Assembly: GCA_030867875.1 (NCBI GenBank)
Contig: JAOWCC010000569.1
Location: forward strand, 1,302,001-1,366,000
Source: Actinernus sp. WN-2022
Lineage: Eukaryota > Cnidaria > Anthozoa > Actiniaria > Actinernidae
Reading direction: 5' to 3'
Length of the DNA: 64,000 nucleotides
Below, in pieces: positions 52,063 through 64,000 of this stretch (position 1 is its first letter; each line of letters starts with the position of its first letter). Under the pieces are notes generated by a model, which worked only from the letters and a program-made list of their open reading frames with translations, did not search any database and was not told the origin of the DNA. The position numbers were made by a program, and so were the translations under genes.

Positions 52063-52234
52063 CCTCCATGCATTTTGAATGACCAATAAACGTGAACTCA
52101 TTATAGCTCGTTTGTATGGGATTGCAGATTTTAAGGTTTTGGAAGTAAAGATTTGGGGGTAAGGATTGGGATAGATTTGATATTTAGATGTTCTGGTAGG
52201 GTGGTCGCTTTAGGAGGGCTTCCCCAACCGGGTG

Positions 52235-52523
52235 AGACAGGGAAGACTTCCCCATACCTTAATGCTAATGAGGCAGCAAGAGGGATAATGAACTATTCAA
52301 ACCTCATTGAATATTCATGACCCCTCGTAATGACGTCATTAGCATTATGTAAGCAACTGATATGCATCTGTGTTAGTTAAGCTAACAAGTCACGGGGAAT
52401 ACAACTCGCCGCTCCCTCCCTCACGTTGCCCCTCTAGCACTTCGTGCTTCTCTCCGTCGTTAACTCGACAGGGAGGACTTCCCCATACCTTAATGCTAAT
52501 GAGGTAGCAAGAGGGACAATGAA
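52235..52523 (+). repeat. Right-end B1-A2-B2 repeats of the DIRS element
   Basis: B1 52235-52291, A2 52292-52413 and B2 52467-52523 (B1/B2 both start GACAGGG and end with ...AATGA). A2 matches A1 at 42701-42826 except for a 4-base difference (TAAT) and a diverging 3' end. Confidence 0.85.
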
Positions 52524-52527
52524 CTAT

Positions 52528-53110
52528 CCAAAACCTTGGTTCTGGAGTGCATATCTTTGAAAAATTGTATCTCTAATAGTAGATATTTTTTTCAGCAATA
52601 GGATTTTGTGTATTATGCTTATGAAAGATTGAATTTAATTCTCAAAAAATTGTTACTCTCTTGAAAGAAATATTCACAACCTTTTTTCTGCTTTTGATTA
52701 GCACAATTTTATTTGGCTTCAAGATATTTAGTAAACTTTTGACCAGTAAATGGATTCTAATCACTGCTATTGACAGAAAGCTTTGGTTCTTTCAGCTTTG
52801 ACAACATGCAGTAAGGTGAGAACTCCATAGCCCAATTATTTTCACCATTACTTCTGCCCAAGGTATTTTGATAAAATTTGCACTGTGTATGTGTGTTATA
52901 AGTCTGAACAGTTTCCAGTTGCTTGAAAGGTTAGATTGACTTATAGATTGATTGATTGTGTGAAAAAAGTAGATTGACTTATGTCACAATTACAGACATA
53001 TATCATTACTGCTATTATGTGTGATTGGGTCAAGATTTTGAAATTTATATCAGTTGTATCAAGAAATTGTATGCTTTTATTTTTTAAATTTGAGCAAAAA
53101 AAAATTGTAA
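52528..53110. repeat. Right arm of the diverged ~600-bp inverted repeat
   Basis: Reverse-complement partner of 41861-42490; it directly abuts the DIRS right end. No coding content. Confidence 0.65.
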
Positions 53111-56100
53111 TTATATCAGGTAAAAATCCTTAGTTATGACATTTTGTTTAAATTTGCAAGTGGCTTTGGAACCTTAAGTTATGTCTAACAAAGATTAAAT
53201 CATATTTTACATTGATAATATAATTTGTTGTAGCCTGAGAAGACAGCCCACTCTTTAATCACTCCCCGTAATGCATCCCCCATGGTAATGAGCCAGAAAA
53301 TTCCATACTGATTTTAATTTTAATTTTAATCCATTTTCACTGCCATAAATTACAAGTAATATAAAAATGTACAAAACATGGAAATTCTTTGGGTAAACTC
53401 CCCAGACACGAATATTTTAGCTCAAAACAAATGCAAAATATGTAAAGCCAGGAATCGACCCATTCTCCCATTGCTTAATTGTCCAAATTCAAAAGGGTGT
53501 CAGATTTGCAAACTTTAAGGCTTGATATTTACAGGGTGAATGAGAATGAATCAAAAACTTAATTTGGCTAACCACATACTCCATTCAGAGATTTCAAATC
53601 AGTAATAACCTTGTAGACCTTATATACACTGTCTTTAAAAAATACTCTATTAGCCACATTAATGCACAAGGGGAAATATGCATGCACGTAGTGGTACTTT
53701 AATTCCTGTAACCATTTTAGGTGCAAACACTTAACCCATATACAATGAAAAACAACAGATTTACACTTAGTTGACCCAATACTTTGCATGGCTAAAGTGA
53801 ATAAGTTGCACTATAAATATCTGGTCTGCCAACCACTTACATACCAATCATGTATGGACCACTCACCAACCATGTATCAATCACTAACGTGACCATGCAC
53901 CTATCAACCACTTTATATCTTTATACCATGAACCACTAAACGACCAACTATCAATCACATCACTGTACCAACAGCCTCCCAACCACTAACCAACCATACA
54001 TTTATGGTGCAATGTTTTCACATTTATTAGCCAGAAACCGTAAACAACATCTTTTAATTTGGGTCAATTAACCCATTCCTCTAGTATATAAATTTTGCCT
54101 TTGATTCTGACCTGATTGCAGTATATATATATATATACACACACACATCATTTAAGTACACAGAGCATAATATATTGAATCGAAGTTGCTATTGTGAAAG
54201 AAAGAACAAAATTAGATCAAACTTTCCAAGAATTGTAATTACTTAAGCTAGTACAGCTGTATGTATTAATTAAAAAAAGAACAATAAATTGGATGGCTTG
54301 AATGTTTGCACCCAATACTATTATCTTGTACACTGCTTATTCAAATGTCGGTGTTGAAAAGCGAAACTAAATTAGCCCACTTTAATGAATTCAGTTGATG
54401 TGGCACTAAAAATTAATCTTACCTTGAGAGCAAAGTAAGAAAGACACAAAAAAATTATGTTAGTTAAGTGTCCCTGAGAAAACATGACTATATATCACTC
54501 GATGAATATCTCAAATGAGATAAGAGGTTTTATCAGCTTGCATTGAGACAAAAACTCCAGGAATTCAGGTCATTCCATCTTTAATATACTGTGGGGATGT
54601 GACATCAGGCACCTTATTAAGCTCCTTGGTGGTCTACGACTTCCTGTCCCAGTCATTGCAGTTTCCGTTTATTTATTGGATTACGGTGCAGCAGATACAG
54701 AGTATTGCTGGAAGTACCTCTGGAAGACCTTTAATTTGCAGTGGGTTAAAATATAACTTCATTCGCCACATTCATATGACTGTACATTGATCTCCATGTA
54801 TACAAGCCAGTAAATGCAAAACATAATTATACTGTATACATGTATTTTTTATTATATGGATGTGAGTGTTTTACTGAGAAATAACCCCTCATAGCTAGAA
54901 CTCCTATGAAACTACAGCTGGGTCTTAAGTGCTACATTTTCCATATATCCTCATTTAAAGTGAAAAATATCAATGACATCAAATTTATAATTACAGCTTT
55001 TAACTACAAATATGGTGCATGGCTCAGGTTTGTGAAATTCACAGAGGAAGATAAAAACTTACACAATCAGAGCAGCAAGAAAATGAAACTTTTGGGCAAC
55101 GAAAGCCAACTATGATGTAAAAACTTTAAAGATTTTCTCAACTGCAATGAAGAGACGAGAACCCGACGAAATTATTCCAGAAGAGCTTTCATTAAAATCT
55201 ATTCCTACAGTTCCATTCCTACACCAGCCGTTTGAGGTTTTTTTACTTCTTTTTCTTCTTTCTTAGTTTTATTTAACCGTAAATTAAGCTTAAAATAGAG
55301 GAAAAGAGCTGTTCCAACTTTATATAATCAACCTACATTATGGGTAGTGTAGTCATAGCACTTCGCACGTGCTTAGCGAGATGTAAGACTTTTTCTTCAT
55401 CGAACGGCAGCTGTTGGGATTCTCTTTGAAAGGCTTTAAATTTGCAAACAAAAACGACCATGCATGAGAAGATTACCAAACTGAAGTGTAGCCAAACGAA
55501 GGAGGGGAAAAACAAAGAAAAATGGGAGTTATTCCAGTGACTCGGTCAATTGACTCGGACTCGACTCGGACTTGACTCGGTCAACCGGTCAACTCAATGA
55601 GATTTGCACTGCATGAAATGGCATGTATAATGAAGTATGCTGAGTCCATATACACCTTGTGTACGGACCGGTATACTGACGTATACTGATCTTGATGTAT
55701 ACGTACTGTGTAATGACCAGTATACATCTGATTCATTATACGCTGTGTACGAGTTACCGTACACGGACCGGTATACTGACGTGTACTGATCTTGATGTAT
55801 ACGGACTGTGCTGTTCACAGGAGTCATTCTTCACGTCTTCAACACTTTACAAACTGACAAGTATAAGGAAATATATATAGCTCAATTATTTCTATAAATC
55901 ACGGTTAGACTTGTTTTATACGTCTCGAGAATGATAACTACACTCGTATTCAATATGGTTAATTGTCTTTATCCTTCAAATCAGTTTTCTTGACGCTCAA
56001 ATTGGGAAATGTGATGTGTTAACATTAAAATATATCAATATGTACACAACATTGTTGTTTTCCGTTTATTTTAAAGTATTAATGAAACACTTCTCTAACC

Positions 56101-56224
56101 GTCTTCAAATATTATGCATGGCCATGGGTCTTAACGATCCTTTCTGGGATTCTACACAGTCAGGCTGAGAAACTTTATACCGGCCCTGTGTTTACGCATT
56201 ATTATGCTTCCGTCAATCTACGTT
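53111..56224. other. AT-rich intergenic DNA with simple repeats
   Basis: No gene is supported. Simple features: a (TA)n/(CA)n tract near 54121-54150, a degenerate CAACCACTAACC-like stretch at 53820-54000, ACTCGG repeats at 55540-55590, and a ~47-bp direct repeat (CGGACCGGTATACTGACG) at 55664 and 55767 in a GTATAC-rich block. Confidence 0.5.
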
Positions 56225-56512
56225 AAGATAAAATATATATATATGTTTTATTTGTGATAGCAGGCTGAGTATTACAGCTAGGTTAAAGCTGGTGGGGGCC
56301 TGCTTTTACTCCTCACTACATTAACTGTTTTGGACACACTACACTCGACTAACGGTTGATCTTTACGGAGGGAAAACCGGAGAAAAACCCTCGATTGCAG
56401 ATAAGGAATCAACAACAAACCTAACTCCACATACGGTGCCCGAGCCGGAAATCGAACCCGGGACCGCAGCAGTGAGAGGCGAGTGTTTACCACTGCGCCA
56501 ACCTGCATCCCC
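56225..56512 (-). mobile_element. tRNA-derived SINE
   Basis: On the minus strand a tRNA-like head (about 56435-56512) has A box TTGGCGCAGTGG and B box GGGTTCGATTTCC. The body continues through TTTCTCCGGTTTTCCCTCCG to a (TA)n-type tail near 56230. It is a different family from the SINE at 566-945. The acceptor stem is degenerate. Confidence 0.65.
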
Positions 56513-57560
56513 ATCCCCAAGATAGCACATAACTCTACTTTACGCTTCCAAGTAAATCTACATAAAGATAGCAACTTACGTTACGCATCTTTATGCTTAC
56601 GTAATTCTACGTAAAGATGGAAACCAACTGTACGCAACTGTACGCCGTGATTCAATAAAGAACCGTAAAGTTGTCATTTCATGCTTTGATAGTTTTCTTT
56701 GACTGTGTAGTCTTCATTTTCCTGTATCAATAACGTTTGTGCCTGGAACTGAACCTCAGAATACCAGTAGCCTAGTTCCCCCATACTCATGAACACTGAA
56801 TCGGGTTTTATTCCAAGATTGGCCGCCGCGTGGGAAAGGTCTATTCAATATCAAACTTAAAAGCTTTTCAAAGTTCAACTCCGGTTAGTAAAAGAACTCA
56901 AGCACACCATTTTAAACCTCACAGTTTATTTAAAAAGTTATTTCGCATCGCGAACATATATTACAGAAAGTATTCACCGGCTACTTTAAACAAGGTATTT
57001 TTTAACTTCACTGTGCGAGCCCGGTAGAAAACGAGCTGATGTCAAATACTATGATTTTTCTTCAATCGCCAGCTGCCGTCAAATAACTTGTTGTTTGTGA
57101 AGGATATCTATACAAAAGTAACACCAAACTAAAGCTCTTAAATATTCAACGTGTTTATTTCAGTTCGAGATAGCGAGAGATTTGAAATAACCGAGTTCGA
57201 GATGGTGGGAATACGTAGAGGTGTTCACGATTATATTGATATTTTTTTTAAAGAGTGCTTCCCCAGCATTTTTGTTTCTTCCTTTATTAAGTTCCAAGTT
57301 ACTGCTCCTTTGAAACGCAAGTTAAATTTTCAATAATTTGTTCTAACTTGAGGAATAAAGTACGATGACCTTGATGATAGCCTGGTATTATAAGAATGTA
57401 CAGAAGCAACTGTTACTAAAAAGTTGTCAAATGCTGATGGAAGCATTCTATTATGAAATTGATAAAGAAATATAACATTATGAAGATATATTATATCAGT
57501 AAATTTCAGTATTTTTAGTTCCTTAAATAAAGGAGAAGTATGTGTATCGTATTTAGAACT
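56513..57560. other. Intergenic, no gene supported
   Basis: Contains a repeated TACGTAAAGAT-type motif near 56560-56620; otherwise nothing recognised. Confidence 0.4.
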
Positions 57561-57639
57561 TGTTATAATACGGAGTTTTTTTTTAGGATTACGAGTGGTT
57601 TTAGTGTAGGGTCATAAGTGTTACCCCAAACTGTTAATC

Positions 57640-58560
57640 CGTAAGCCAAAAAAGGGTATATCAAGGAGTAGTAAAGCTGAATTATGACATTTGTAGGAAG
57701 ATAATGTCTTACCTTCGAAAGGATACCTATACTTCTAGATATCTTTTTGATAATTCTCTTACGTGACTTTTCCAGTTGAGGTTGGAATCCATCAGGACTC
57801 CTAGATATTTTATAAAAAAAATTGTTCTATTAATTCATCCTTCACTTTGAGATTAACCGTATAATTAATTTTCTTCTGTGGTGGGTGAAAGATAACAAAG
57901 TTGGTTTTGTTGATATTTAATGATAACTTATTTGTGCATAGCCACTCATTAACTTTTGTTAGCTCATTGTTGATAGTTGATTCAAGAGTAATTAAGTTAT
58001 ATTCAGCATAACATAAATTAGCATCGTCAGCAAAGAGATGAAAATCAAAAAGGCTAGAGCAATTACTAAAATCATTCACATATAATAGGAATAAGAGTGG
58101 GCCCAAGACTGATCTATGTGGCACACCACACGATGAGGTATTGTGTTCTGGACATACATTACCAATAGAGACAAACTGTTTTCTATTGGTAAGATAAGAT
58201 ATAAACCAGTTTTTTGCAATTCCTCGGATGCCATAATAATTTTTTATTATATAAGCTTTTTTATTAAAATTGCATGGTTAACTTTATCAAAGGCTTTGCT
58301 GAGATCCAAAAATATGCCACATGAGAACATGCCCTCTTCTATTGCCCTTTGAATTTTATCAGTTAATAATAATAATGCATGTGTAGTTGAATGATTAGCA
58401 CGGAAACCTAACTGGCCTTTATAAATTAAATTATCCTTGATTAAAAATGTCATTATTCTTGTAAACATTAATTTCTCAAGTATTTTATTAAAGACGGACA
58501 AAAGAGAAATTGGGCGATAATTGGTTAGTAGTAGATGTGAGTCCTTTTTATATACAGGAA
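57640..58560 (-). pseudogene. LINE reverse transcriptase fragment (minus strand)
   Basis: Minus-strand blocks: FNKILEKLMFTRI, GQLGFRANHSTTHALLLL, FLDLSKAFDKVNHAIL (58501-58247), then the NWFISYLTNRKQFV region, then RSVLGPLLFLLYVNDF and the catalytic FADD (HLFADDANLC) at 58124-57810, followed by WKSHVRELSK. These are the palm/finger motifs of a CR1/Jockey-like non-LTR retrotransposon. It is frameshifted, truncated at both ends and head-to-head with the next LINE. Confidence 0.8.
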
Positions 58561-58594
58561 TGACTCTGGCAAGTTTGAAGCAATCAGGAATGAT

Positions 58595-61110
58595 GCCACT
58601 GCTAAGGATGCGTTAAATAACATTTCAAGTGGCTTTGATATAATAGATTTAAGTATCTTCAGTACGCGGCTAATAAACGAACCGACTCGAATCACTGCCA
58701 CTAGTGAAACTATTTTAGATTTAGTCATTACTGATTCTCCTGGGTATTATGTCAGTACCCTGCTAATTGTGACCACAATGTTATTGTTGCTAAATTCAAT
58801 TTGACTGTTTCTCGTTCTAGGGCATACAAACGTTCTGTATGGAATTTCAATTCTGTTGACGCGGACCTCTTAACTCATTCTCTCATGTCCTTTAAGTGGG
58901 ACGCTCTTTTTGTTAATATCAAATGTATGGAATCTTTATGACACTTGGTTTTCAGCTTTCCTTTTAATTGTAAAGAATTTTATTCCTTTCCGTGAAGTTA
59001 CTATTCGCCCCAATGATAAACCCTGGATGAACAGTATAATCAGGCGCTCGATGCGTAGGCGGGACAGATTGTTACGAAAATTCAGTGTAACAAAACTTTC
59101 TAGCGACTGGAACCTTTACAAAGCTCAACGAAATCTCACTGTTAGTATTATTCGGAAAGAAAATGATTCATATTTCGCGAATCTAAATTCTGTGTTAAGA
59201 GATCCTAGTTTCAACGCAAAAAAGTGGTGGGGAGCAGTTAAATCTTTATATGGCGCCAAAGTGTGCTCTCTAATTCCACCACTAAAATAAAACGATATTT
59301 TTATCTCTGATTCTAATGATAAGGCTAAATTATTTAAAAAAAAATTTCTTACACAGTCTACTCTGGACCCATAACACCCCGCTCCTCAACTAGTTGGTCA
59401 ATTTTCTGATTCGTCGCTCTCTTATGTTAGTCCTGATGAAGTTCTAAACCTTTTCAAAAATGTTGACATTTCTAAAGCAGGTGGCTATGACGGGGTCGGG
59501 AATCGTTTGATTAAACTTTGCGCCCAAATTGATTAACTTCTTGTACTAAGTTAATCAATTTATCTTTTTCTCTTGGTCAATTTCCCAAACAGTGGAAGCT
59601 AGCGAATGTTTTGCCCATATTTAAGAAAGACGAGCGCTATCTCAAGGCTAATTACCGCCCTGTTTCCCTGTTACCTAGTTTGTCAAAAGTTTGTGAAAAA
59701 AATCGCTTTTGTACGTCTCTATAACGTTTTGGTAGAAATTGGTTACTTACACCCTTTTCAATCCGGTTTCCGACCTGGTCACTCTACTGTTTTACAACTT
59801 ATTTACATCGTCCACCAAATTTACCGCTGTTTAGAAGAAGGAAAGGAAATTAGAGTTTTTTTTTAGATATTAGCAAAGCCTTTGATAAAGTGTGGCATGA
59901 TGGTTTGATAAGTAAATTAAAGTATCTTGGAATCAAAGATCCTTTACTTAAATGGTTAGAAAATTATCTCTCTGGTCGTTCACAACGTGTAGTTATAGAA
60001 GGAATCCACTCGAACTGGGAAAACGTATCCGCCGGCGTGCTTCAAGGTAGTGTGCTTGGACCTCTCTTGTTCCTCATCTATATTAACGATATTACTAATA
60101 ACGTTCAATCTGAAGCTTTTTTATATGCTGACGATACTATGATTTTAGATATAGTCGATTCTCAGGTAGTATCCGCTGCGAAACTTAATTCTGATCTTAC
60201 TTCAATAGCTGATTGGGCTAATAAATGGATGGTTACCATGAACGCCGCTAAATCTCGCTCCATGGTTTGTTCGGTTAAAACAGTCAAGCCAGATCACCCT
60301 CCCCTCTTTTTAAATCAGTCTAGTATACCTGAGGTCAACTCACATTGTCATTTAGGTGTCAATTTATCCAGTGATCTGTCCTGGCACAATCATATTAATA
60401 TTATCTACGAAAAGGCGTCTAAGAGGCTAAATATGTTAAAGGTTTAAAGTTATTGTTGAATAGATCTACACTTAACATCATGTATCTTTCCTTGATTAGA
60501 CCGCTGTTAGAGTATGCTGATTTGTTATGGGATGGTTGTATCCAGAAGTGTAGTGATGCTCTTGAGAGCATTCAATTTGATGCAGCTCGTTTAGTCACGG
60601 GCGCCATTAAAGGAACAAACCGCCAGTCCCTGTTAGATGAACTTGCCTGGGATACACTTAAAACAAGAAGTCATATTCATAAACTTTCAGTATTTTATAA
60701 AATTAAGAATAATTTGGTTCCTGACTATCTCTCCTCCCTCCCTTTTACCCGCGCCAGTTTCTCACAGATCTAGTTATTCACTCCGTAATAGCGAGAACAT
60801 ATCACTTATAAGTTGCTCCACATCTAGATTTCAAAACTCCTTTTTCCTTCTTCTATTTCCGGATGGAACTCCCTGGCTCTCGATATAAGGAATTCTTCCT
60901 CTTTTGCTAAATTCAAAAATTCAGTTAATAAGTTATTGTCAAAAGGTGCCCCAAGCTCTTTGAAATTGGTGCTAGGTATCCTTCTGTTTTGCAAACTAGA
61001 CTTAGGTTGAAAAATAGCACCTTAAACGACGATCTTTTTCGCCATAATTGTATACCCTCCCCTGTATGTGAGTGTGGATACCAGCTGAAAACTATCAAAC
61101 ATTACCATTA
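58595..61110 (+). pseudogene. CR1/Jockey-like LINE ORF2, 5' truncated, frameshifted
   Basis: Starts within the C-terminal endonuclease region (TRITATSETILDLVITDS), then KPWMNSIIRRSMRRRDRLLR linker, reverse transcriptase blocks KQWKLANVLPIFKK-like, NYRPVSLLPSLSK, FQSGFRPGHST, SKAFDKVWHDGLI, LQGSVLGPLLFLIYIND and catalytic YADD (FLYADDTMIL), the thumb (HCHLGVNLSSDLSWHNHI, MYLSLIRPLLEYADLLWDG) and a final Cys/His cluster (CECGYQ). At least five frame changes or stops, for example at 60447. Encodes the target-primed reverse transcription machinery in intact relatives. Confidence 0.85.
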
Positions 61111-62459
61111 CATATATTGACTAATATAATATAAATTATGGGATCATCCTAAGAACATGCGATTTGATTGGATGCTCAGCGTGCTTGATTTTGTTATAAA
61201 TGCACGCTCAAGAAAAAGTCAAGCACGCCGAGAATCAAAACAAAACGTATCGGTGATTGTTTTTCGCGAGTTTAATTTCATAGACTCTAATTTCATAGAC
61301 TGAGAAGAAAACATGTCCGACTTTGAGTTGTTAAGGTGTGTTGAAGAAAAGGGAAATAAAAGTCGCTTCCCAAAACTAAAAGAAAGTGATCGGCGAGAGA
61401 ATTTAGCATCGGCTTCGTACTCTAAAGCGACCACAAAATGGGATGCTAAAACGTTTGAAATTGAGAAAAGCAATGCCCACATTCTAATACAGTGTTACTC
61501 ATTGAGAGTTTGATATGAAAAATGATTGTAATTTTAAAAGAAAAATGTGGTTTTTCTAACAGCCTGGTGAGAGGAAAGTGACAACACAACAACAAGACAT
61601 GCATGACTCACCAATAACTCGACGATAACTGTAATAAGTCTGCTTTATGCTGAAACCTGAACAGTGAATTGCGAAGAATACAATGGGATTTCTCTGGTTT
61701 CATGTAGAAGTTCGTTTGAGAGGTTCTGGAATGTCCCTGAATGAAAAACGGGCGATACAACTTGCAGAGAACCCAGAACTGGCAGAATTTCAAAAGAGTA
61801 TATTATCTTTCATGTGTATAGCGGCCATGCCAACGAAGAGAGCCTCAAAAGCTACGCAACACGGCCATCAGAGCAGCAGTTACAACACTGTTCCTTGGGA
61901 TAAAGAAAATATTCTTCTTCAGACCACAGAATCAGTAATCAGTGTCAACTATGCAGTTGTTGTAGAAAATAGTCGGCAATCCTCAATTCACGTGTTCAAT
62001 TCACGTGTCCAACTCTACTGCCGCTAATTCGTTAACGCTTTCTCTGTGAATGCTTTTCCATCAGGCATTTTCAACGCTTGGCACTATCACAATCAGTGCA
62101 GATAAACCTCTCCTGTGCTGACCAGAAATTGTAAAAAGAAAGCACTTTGTTTCCTGCAACAGTTTTGACCAGATGACAATATTACAACCCATTGCATTTG
62201 CCGGCTCTTGCAATTTCTGTCTTTCACTTTTATCGATTGACACGTTCTATTCTTAGCAGATTACTTCATCCAATAAGAAACGATCTTTCAGATCGTCAAT
62301 GTCAAGCTGTCACAATTGAACCAATCAGCGACGAAAAAAGTTGTAAACAAGTCAAGTAGTAAAATGGGGTTTTCGCTGTCGTCAGTTTGCTTTTAGATTT
62401 TTACGCGGGTTCTAAAGATAGCTTTATTTCCTTCGTCTACATTGAAGTTTATATTATAA
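61111..62459. other. Intergenic, no gene supported
   Basis: Open frames such as 61313-61513 and 61683-62027 have no recognised domain. Confidence 0.4.
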
Positions 62460-62625
62460 AACAAATAAAAGATGGTTCTCCTTGTTATATAACAAAATAA
62501 TGCACTTTCGAGATCTTGAAAAGCTGCTAAATGCACTCGCGTTCCGCTCGTGCATCCGCAGTTTTTCAAGACCTCGAGCGTGCATCATTTTGTTATATAA
62601 CAAGGAGAACCATCTTTTATTTGTT
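62460..62625. repeat. 166-bp near-perfect palindrome
   Basis: AACAAATAAAAGATGGTTCT at the left is exactly inverted at the right (to 62625); the arms match almost without mismatch for about 50 bases (...GTTATATAACAAAAT...). Probably a recent foldback MITE; no coding content. Confidence 0.85.
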
Positions 62626-62839
62626 AAATGAAGCGTGAGTGAAGACGTGTTTTCTCAAGCTCCGCGCTAAGTTTATAAAATGTCTTTTTTTTTTTTTCAA
62701 ACGAAAACACCGTAGCCAAGGCTCAGACAGTAAAGAATACCCCACAGAAAAGAAGCAGAAGGAAATGGAACTCGAGTAGGAAGCATATAACGAGGGAACA
62801 GGGAAAGAAAGTTCTGGAGCACGTGGAGAGGCGGCCATT

Positions 62840-63593
62840 TTGCCTCGCCAGGCTGAAGACGAAGTCTTCCATGCTCTAGAGCTTAGCCAGAATATATCAG
62901 ATGTAAAACTTATCCTTGCTAAAGTCGACTCTTTGGCTACCCAGATGAAAACTATTGAATTCACGGTTTCTAACGTAGAGTCAACAGTCAGCAAACCACA
63001 GGCTGACATTTATCGCCTAGATCAATCTTATAAGACTGCAGGTTTCTATCGCTCAAGTAGAAGAAGGTCTAAACTACGCGGTACAAGATATTGCAGAAAC
63101 GAAGGAAAAGTTGCACAGCGTGGCTTCTAATAGTGAAGATGAAATGGCCAAGTTAAAGAAGCAACTTTTATATTATGAAGCATACTCGAGACGGGAGAAT
63201 TTAATGTTTACAGGCATTCCGGAACAAGGTGAAAATGAAACCCCAGTGCAGACCGAGAAGATATTGTACCAGTTCCTGGAAGAGAGTATGGATTTAGAAG
63301 GTGCAGACACAGATATTGAAATTCAACGAGTCCATAGGGTCGGTCGGAAGGTGCGAGGGAAACCAAGAGCTATTTTAGCGCGGTTTTTAAGATACCCGGA
63401 CACAAGAAGGATTCTGAGTCAAGGTAGCAAGCTCAAAGATACCAATTACGCTGTGTTTGAAGACCTCCCCAAAGCTCTGTATGAAAGTAGGAAGAAACAC
63501 GTTCCTCGTTTGAAGCAAGCAAGGCATGAGGAAAAGTGGCTTATTTTAGTAAATCTCAGCCGGACGAGTTATTTATCCAAGGGAAATTGGTAG
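62840..63593 (+). pseudogene. LINE ORF1 (coiled coil plus RRM), frameshifted
   Basis: First block 62840-63030 is helical coiled coil (VKLILAKVDSLATQMKTIEF). After at least one shift, the block to 63593 has SRRENLMFTGIPEQGENET, IEIQRVHRVGRK, RAILARFLRYPDTRRIL and YAVFEDLPKALYESRKK, the RRM and C-terminal domains of L1-type ORF1 RNA-binding proteins. ORF2 would lie beyond the window or is absent. The relic at 4091-4515 is related. Confidence 0.75.
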
Positions 63594-64000
63594 ATATGTG
63601 ACTTATTGAAATTTAGTAATTATGTAGCCGCAGGAAATTTCATTTTGAGTAGTTATATGTGCGGTAGCTTACGACTCGTTTTCTTGTTCCATCGACTTAG
63701 CGAGCTTTCAGGACTGGATTGTGGTCTAATTTCTATGGCCCCATTTGAATCTCAGTCCACTAAATTTTCGCATCAAACGTTACGGCTTGTCGTAGAGCGT
63801 TTAGTCTCCATGTTTCTGTTGCTTCATTGTAATTTTATAATTTCTAATTTTGTTAGCATTATTGGTGTTTGTTCTGTAATGTGGGTGTTTTGTATTATCC
63901 TAGCTTTTGTCTTGACTTATAGTTATATGATTATCATTATTGTTTTACTCCAGGAGGTATTTTATATATATATTTCTCCTTTATTTAAATGAATAATTCT
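63594..64000. other. Downstream of LINE ORF1
   Basis: No endonuclease or reverse transcriptase start is recognised before the window ends. Confidence 0.4.

Larger units (their letters stand above)
42701..52523 (+). mobile_element. PAT/Ngaro-like DIRS retrotransposon with split direct repeats
   Basis: The layout is A1 - genes - B1 A2 B2. A1 (42701-42826) and A2 (52292-52413) start ACTATTCAAACCTCATTGAA; B1 (52235-52291) and B2 (52467-52523) contain TTCCCCATACCTTAATGCTA. This split repeat order is the hallmark of PAT/Ngaro-type members of the DIRS order. Genes between are a spliced gag with a CCHC knuckle, reverse transcriptase, RNase H and a tyrosine recombinase. No target duplication is expected and none is seen. 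The pol region has several frameshifts, so the copy is dead. Confidence 0.85.

Overview
The window looks like nuclear DNA of an invertebrate, most likely an anthozoan cnidarian such as a coral or sea anemone. This is an inference from an AT-rich intron- and repeat-laden background, one intronless rhodopsin-like GPCR of the type expanded in cnidarians, and the transposon families present: a PAT/Ngaro-like DIRS retrotransposon, pogo-like DNA transposon, LINE relics, tRNA-derived SINEs and Harbinger/hAT-like MITEs. No bacterial operon or plasmid is seen.

Layout. 0-8.5 kb: a tRNA-derived SINE, a 4-copy 270-bp tandem array, the GPCR gene (2660-3643), a LINE ORF1 relic and several inverted-repeat elements. 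8526-25042: a 16.5-kb GC-rich Polinton/Maverick (adintovirus-like) provirus with ~373-bp terminal inverted repeats and an ACTAGT 6-bp target duplication. 25-36 kb: gene-poor DNA with well bounded MITE-like elements, a YY1-like minisatellite and a broken multi-exon gene relic. 36-38.6 kb: a HIRAN-like ORF beside a frameshifted pogo-like transposase. 42.7-52.5 kb: a PAT/Ngaro-like retrotransposon whose gag is split by a 3.6-kb transposon carrying the start of a RecQ-like helicase gene. 57.6-63.6 kb: LINE relics and short foldbacks.

The Polinton is the main feature. On the plus strand, tightly packed, are: a short unknown ORF, a retroviral-type integrase with chromodomain (interrupted by TAG), two related jelly-roll/penton-like candidate proteins, a pVI-like basic protein (frameshifted), the double-jelly-roll major capsid protein, an adenain-like cysteine protease, an A32/FtsK-like packaging ATPase, a membrane-active-like core protein, two paralogous small basic proteins flanking a further conserved virion-type protein, and a small unknown ORF. 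A protein-primed family-B DNA polymerase lies convergently on the minus strand; it appears to be spliced to an acidic N-terminal exon and carries one frameshift. Together these are the replication (PolB), integration (INT), packaging (ATPase) and virion assembly (MCP, penton-like, protease, basic core proteins) functions of a virus-like transposon. The structural genes are open; the integrase, PolB and one structural gene each carry a single lesion.

The most unusual signals are the stop-start coupling of many Polinton genes (ATGA, TGATG), eight copies of a GAGC-N4/5-GCTC palindrome near its right end, a QxGG motif shared by several of its virion-type proteins, and the RecQ-bearing TIR transposon with an apparent 12-bp duplication.
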